Assembly (NCBI GenBank): GCA_019359035.1
Contig: JAHHIC010000084.1
Span: 1-64,000 of the forward strand
From: Scytonematopsis contorta HA4267-MV1
GTDB lineage: Bacteria; Cyanobacteriota; Cyanobacteriia; Cyanobacteriales; Nostocaceae
DNA length: 64,000 nucleotides
Direction: 5' to 3'
Shown: positions 62,367 through 64,000 of the stretch, in pieces
Numbering within the stretch: the first letter of the stretch is position 1
How the letters are laid out: each line of letters starts with the position of its first letter
Translations under genes and position numbers: made by a program
The notes under the pieces: model-generated
Seen by the model: the letters and a program-made list of their open reading frames with translations, nothing else
Databases searched by the model: none
What the model was told of the DNA's origin: nothing

Positions 62367-62603
62367 TAAAAGCGTCATTAACACAACTTTTTTCAAATAA
62401 TCTCTCTTAATCGATGTCATAAAGGGGGTCAAACTTTAGGTTATGGTTCTGAGCAAAAATATGACTACCCGATTTAGGCTAAAAAGCTTGATATAAAAGA
62501 AGAAATCTCACCTAGCTTTGCTCCAGTCAGACTTATGGAAACTATAAACTCGGTTTGGTCATATTTTTAACTTGTAGTCAGTGTTACAAAAATAAATGTA
62601 GCA

Positions 62604-62620
62604 TTTCATCTTGATTTCAT
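62604..62620 (+). promoter_or_regulatory. CopR/RppA-type box 8 (no gene directly after)
   Basis: TTTCATC-TTGA-TTTCAT followed by GATAAGTAATAG. No ORF follows for 290 bp, up to rppA; the stretch holds TATACTTAAGTATA, a perfect palindrome at 62750-62763, and a small hairpin at 62724. A small RNA or a lost gene are possible. Confidence 0.6.
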
Positions 62621-62810
62621 TTTTACCTGTAAAGATAAGTAATAGCCCAGTAGATACCTTGTACAAAGTTAGTGGATATAAATTCTCTTACTAACAACGC
62701 CTTAAACTGTCACAAGTGAGTCTATGGGTTTTTCCCATTTATAAATAAATATACTTAAGTATAATTTTATTATTTTATATAAAAAAATAAATATTTTTAT
62801 CATTTGTAAA

Positions 62811-62827
62811 TTTCATCTTGATTTCAT
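62811..62827 (+). promoter_or_regulatory. CopR/RppA-type box 9 (rppA itself)
   Basis: TTTCATC-TTGA-TTTCAT, 83 bp before the regulator start, implying autoregulation. Confidence 0.7.
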
Positions 62828-62910
62828 AAACTTCTGTCAATCTGTTCTTAGGGCAAAAAATTATGCTTCTTTCACAAAATGATTTGGAATTATTCACGGC
62901 TGAACTTGAT

Positions 62911-63606
62911 ATGCGGGTGCTATTAGTAGAAGATGAAACTGATTTAGGTGTGGCAATTAAACGTACTCTGAAGCAGCAAAAGTATCTAGTAGATTGGGTG
63001 ACAGATGGTACTGAGGCATGGTCATGTCTAGAAAATAACTGGACGCAATATACAGTAGTAATTTTGGACTGGATGCTACCAGGACTTACTGGCTTGGAAT
63101 TATGCAAAAGGTTACGCGCAAAAGGAAACTCTCTACCTGTGTTGATGTTAACAGCTAGAGACAGAATGGAAGATAGGGTTGCGGGATTGGATGCGGGTGC
63201 TGATGACTACTTGGTTAAACCATTTGGAATGGCGGAATTACTAGCACGCTTGCGAGCATTACAACGTCGTTTCCCAAATTACCAATCTCAACAACTTACT
63301 GTTGCAGGTCTGACTCTTGACTATGCTAATTATAAAGTTATTAGTCAAAATTCTGTGGGAGAAAAACAGGAATTTTCTTTAACAAATAAAGAATTTCAAC
63401 TATTAGAATATTTTATGAAGCATCCCAATCAAATTGTCAGTACAGAACAGATACGCAATCAAATATGGGAGCTAAATGCAGAATCTGGTAGTAATGTTGT
63501 CGCAGCACAAGTGCGATTATTACGACGTAAACTAACTAATAACGGCTGTCAAAATCCAATTGAAACCTTGCATGGTATAGGTTATCGTTTTAATCTGACT
63601 GACTGA
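62911..63606 (+). CDS. rppA: RppA/NrsR/CopR-type response regulator
   Basis: A 231-residue OmpR-family regulator from ATG 62911 (MRVLLVEDETDLGVAIKRTL); the frame is open 16 codons earlier. Receiver: acidic DE pair, phospho-acceptor in VVILDWMLPGLTGLELCKRL, LTARDRMEDRVAGLDAGADD and YLVKPFGM. Winged helix: FSLTNKEFQLLEYFMKHPNQ and VVAAQVRLLRRKL, close to RppA/NrsR, the nickel- and redox-responsive regulator of Synechocystis, and to its copper paralogue CopR. The kinase gene overlaps its stop (TGATG). OmpR-type dimers bind direct repeats with 11-bp period, which fits the nine TTTCATC boxes. Confidence 0.9.
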   Translation: MRVLLVEDETDLGVAIKRTLKQQKYLVDWVTDGTEAWSCLENNWTQYTVVILDWMLPGLTGLELCKRLRAKGNSLPVLMLTARDRMEDRVAGLDAGADDYLVKPFGMAELLARLRALQRRFPNYQSQQLTVAGLTLDYANYKVISQNSVGEKQEFSLTNKEFQLLEYFMKHPNQIVSTEQIRNQIWELNAESGSNVVAAQVRLLRRKLTNNGCQNPIETLHGIGYRFNLTD

Positions 63607-64000
63607 TGAATAAAAATCAACTTTTCCGCTCAACTCGCGTTCGTTTGGCGTTTTGCTATGCTACTGTTATGGGCTTAATTTTGTCCATCAGTGGTTTGGG
63701 CTTTTATCGAGTAGTTTTTAATGCCCACGTGGTAGCTTTAGATAGTGAAATTGAGTCTGTTGCAGGAACGCTACACGATACTCTTGAACCAAAATTAAAA
63801 AAGCCAGGGAAATTAGATTCTACTGTACAACAGTTATTTTCAAATATATCTTTGTGTGAAAACGTTGGAGTTAAATGTATTCAACAAAAATTTAATAATG
63901 GAAGACACTTTATCGGAGTAACTAATCACAGTAATTATTACGTACGTTTTTTTGATTTATCTGGTCGTTTGATTGCTACAGCAGGTCGTTATCCAGAAGG
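63606..64000 (+). CDS. rppB: RppB/NrsS/CopS-type sensor kinase, N-terminal part
   Basis: Starts at ATG 63606, overlapping the regulator stop by one base, and continues beyond the window edge; 131 codons are visible. It begins MNKNQLFRSTRVRLAFCYAT followed by VMGLILSISGLGFYRVVF (first helix), then an external sensor with VALDSEIESVAGTLHDTLEP, two Cys residues (SLCENVGVKC) and NYYVRFFDLSGRLIATAGRY. This opening matches RppB-type kinases as I know them. The catalytic HisKA and HATPase parts lie outside the window. The Cys pair in the sensor could be involved in metal or redox sensing. Confidence 0.85.
   Translation, partial: MNKNQLFRSTRVRLAFCYATVMGLILSISGLGFYRVVFNAHVVALDSEIESVAGTLHDTLEPKLKKPGKLDSTVQQLFSNISLCENVGVKCIQQKFNNGRHFIGVTNHSNYYVRFFDLSGRLIATAGRYPE

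Noticed and set aside
43203-62827. TTTCATC repeats as Pho boxes
   Set aside because: The 11-bp period is similar, but the cyanobacterial Pho box consensus is different (CTTAACCT-like) and the downstream genes are metal-related, not phosphate-related.
1-64000. tRNA or rRNA genes
   Set aside because: I looked for cloverleaf T-loop signatures (GGTTCGAATC-like) and conserved rRNA stretches on both strands and found none convincing.

Overview
The window comes from a filamentous, probably heterocyst-forming (Nostocales-type) cyanobacterium. Direct evidence is the photosystem II pair psbB-psbT, a DevBCA-type exporter, three DUF2808 proteins, an RppA/RppB metal-type two-component system, HIP1 octamers (GCGATCGC at 3230, 22393 and 40915), AT-rich coding DNA, and many short tandem and palindromic repeats. 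No species can be named from the sequence. No rRNA, tRNA or CRISPR array was seen.

Layout. 1-2.5 kb: a MITE-like hairpin, remnants of an NB-ARC gene and a DsbA-like gene, and two unknown genes. 2.8-5.4 kb: an APC permease and an unknown lipoprotein. 5.6-11.7 kb: a DevB-DevC-DevA exporter flanked by a NarL-type regulator and its kinase, with matching TGAC-N4-GTCA operator pairs at both control regions. 11.8-15.4 kb: a truncated Omp85 gene, a WD40 protein, a very small gene with an exceptionally strong ribosome binding site, a MITE, and a toxin-antitoxin locus whose PIN-like gene carries an in-frame stop. 15.6-25 kb: an AAA ATPase, a P-type cation ATPase, a HAD phosphatase, ribosomal protein S1, psbT and psbB. 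25.5-28.3 kb: a peptide/nickel-type ABC binding protein and permease. 28.4-33.5 kb: a frameshifted Uma2 gene, a PhoD-like phosphatase, a MazF-type toxin pair and an EmrA-like adaptor. 33.8-40.2 kb: an AAA ATPase, a Cys-rich small protein and a TPR-STAND-WD40 giant in one operon, divergent from a calcineurin-like phosphoesterase; it resembles a conflict (immunity-type) locus. 40.5-42.3 kb: an Nramp transporter gene broken by one stop codon, a MITE and a TPR stub.

43-64 kb is the most coherent part and my main candidate for an undescribed system. Nine copies of a direct repeat, TTTCATC-N4-TTTCAT (11-bp period), lie upstream of a DUF2808 gene, an HME-RND pump, its adaptor, a tandem-DUF305 copper-type lipoprotein, a His-rich lipoprotein, a second and third DUF2808 gene, a decayed diaminopropionate-synthase/exporter remnant, and the rppA/copR-type response regulator itself; one copy has no gene after it. 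This looks like a metal-stress regulon under an autoregulated CopRS/RppAB-type pair, with DUF2808 proteins as new members. The regulon has been interrupted by a TnpB-like element, a TetR/monooxygenase/methyltransferase module and a second two-component system.

Gene decay is frequent: two single in-frame TAA stops, one frameshift and at least seven gene stubs, many of them next to repeats. The window therefore appears to be an actively rearranging, repeat-rich accessory region threaded between core photosynthesis and translation genes.
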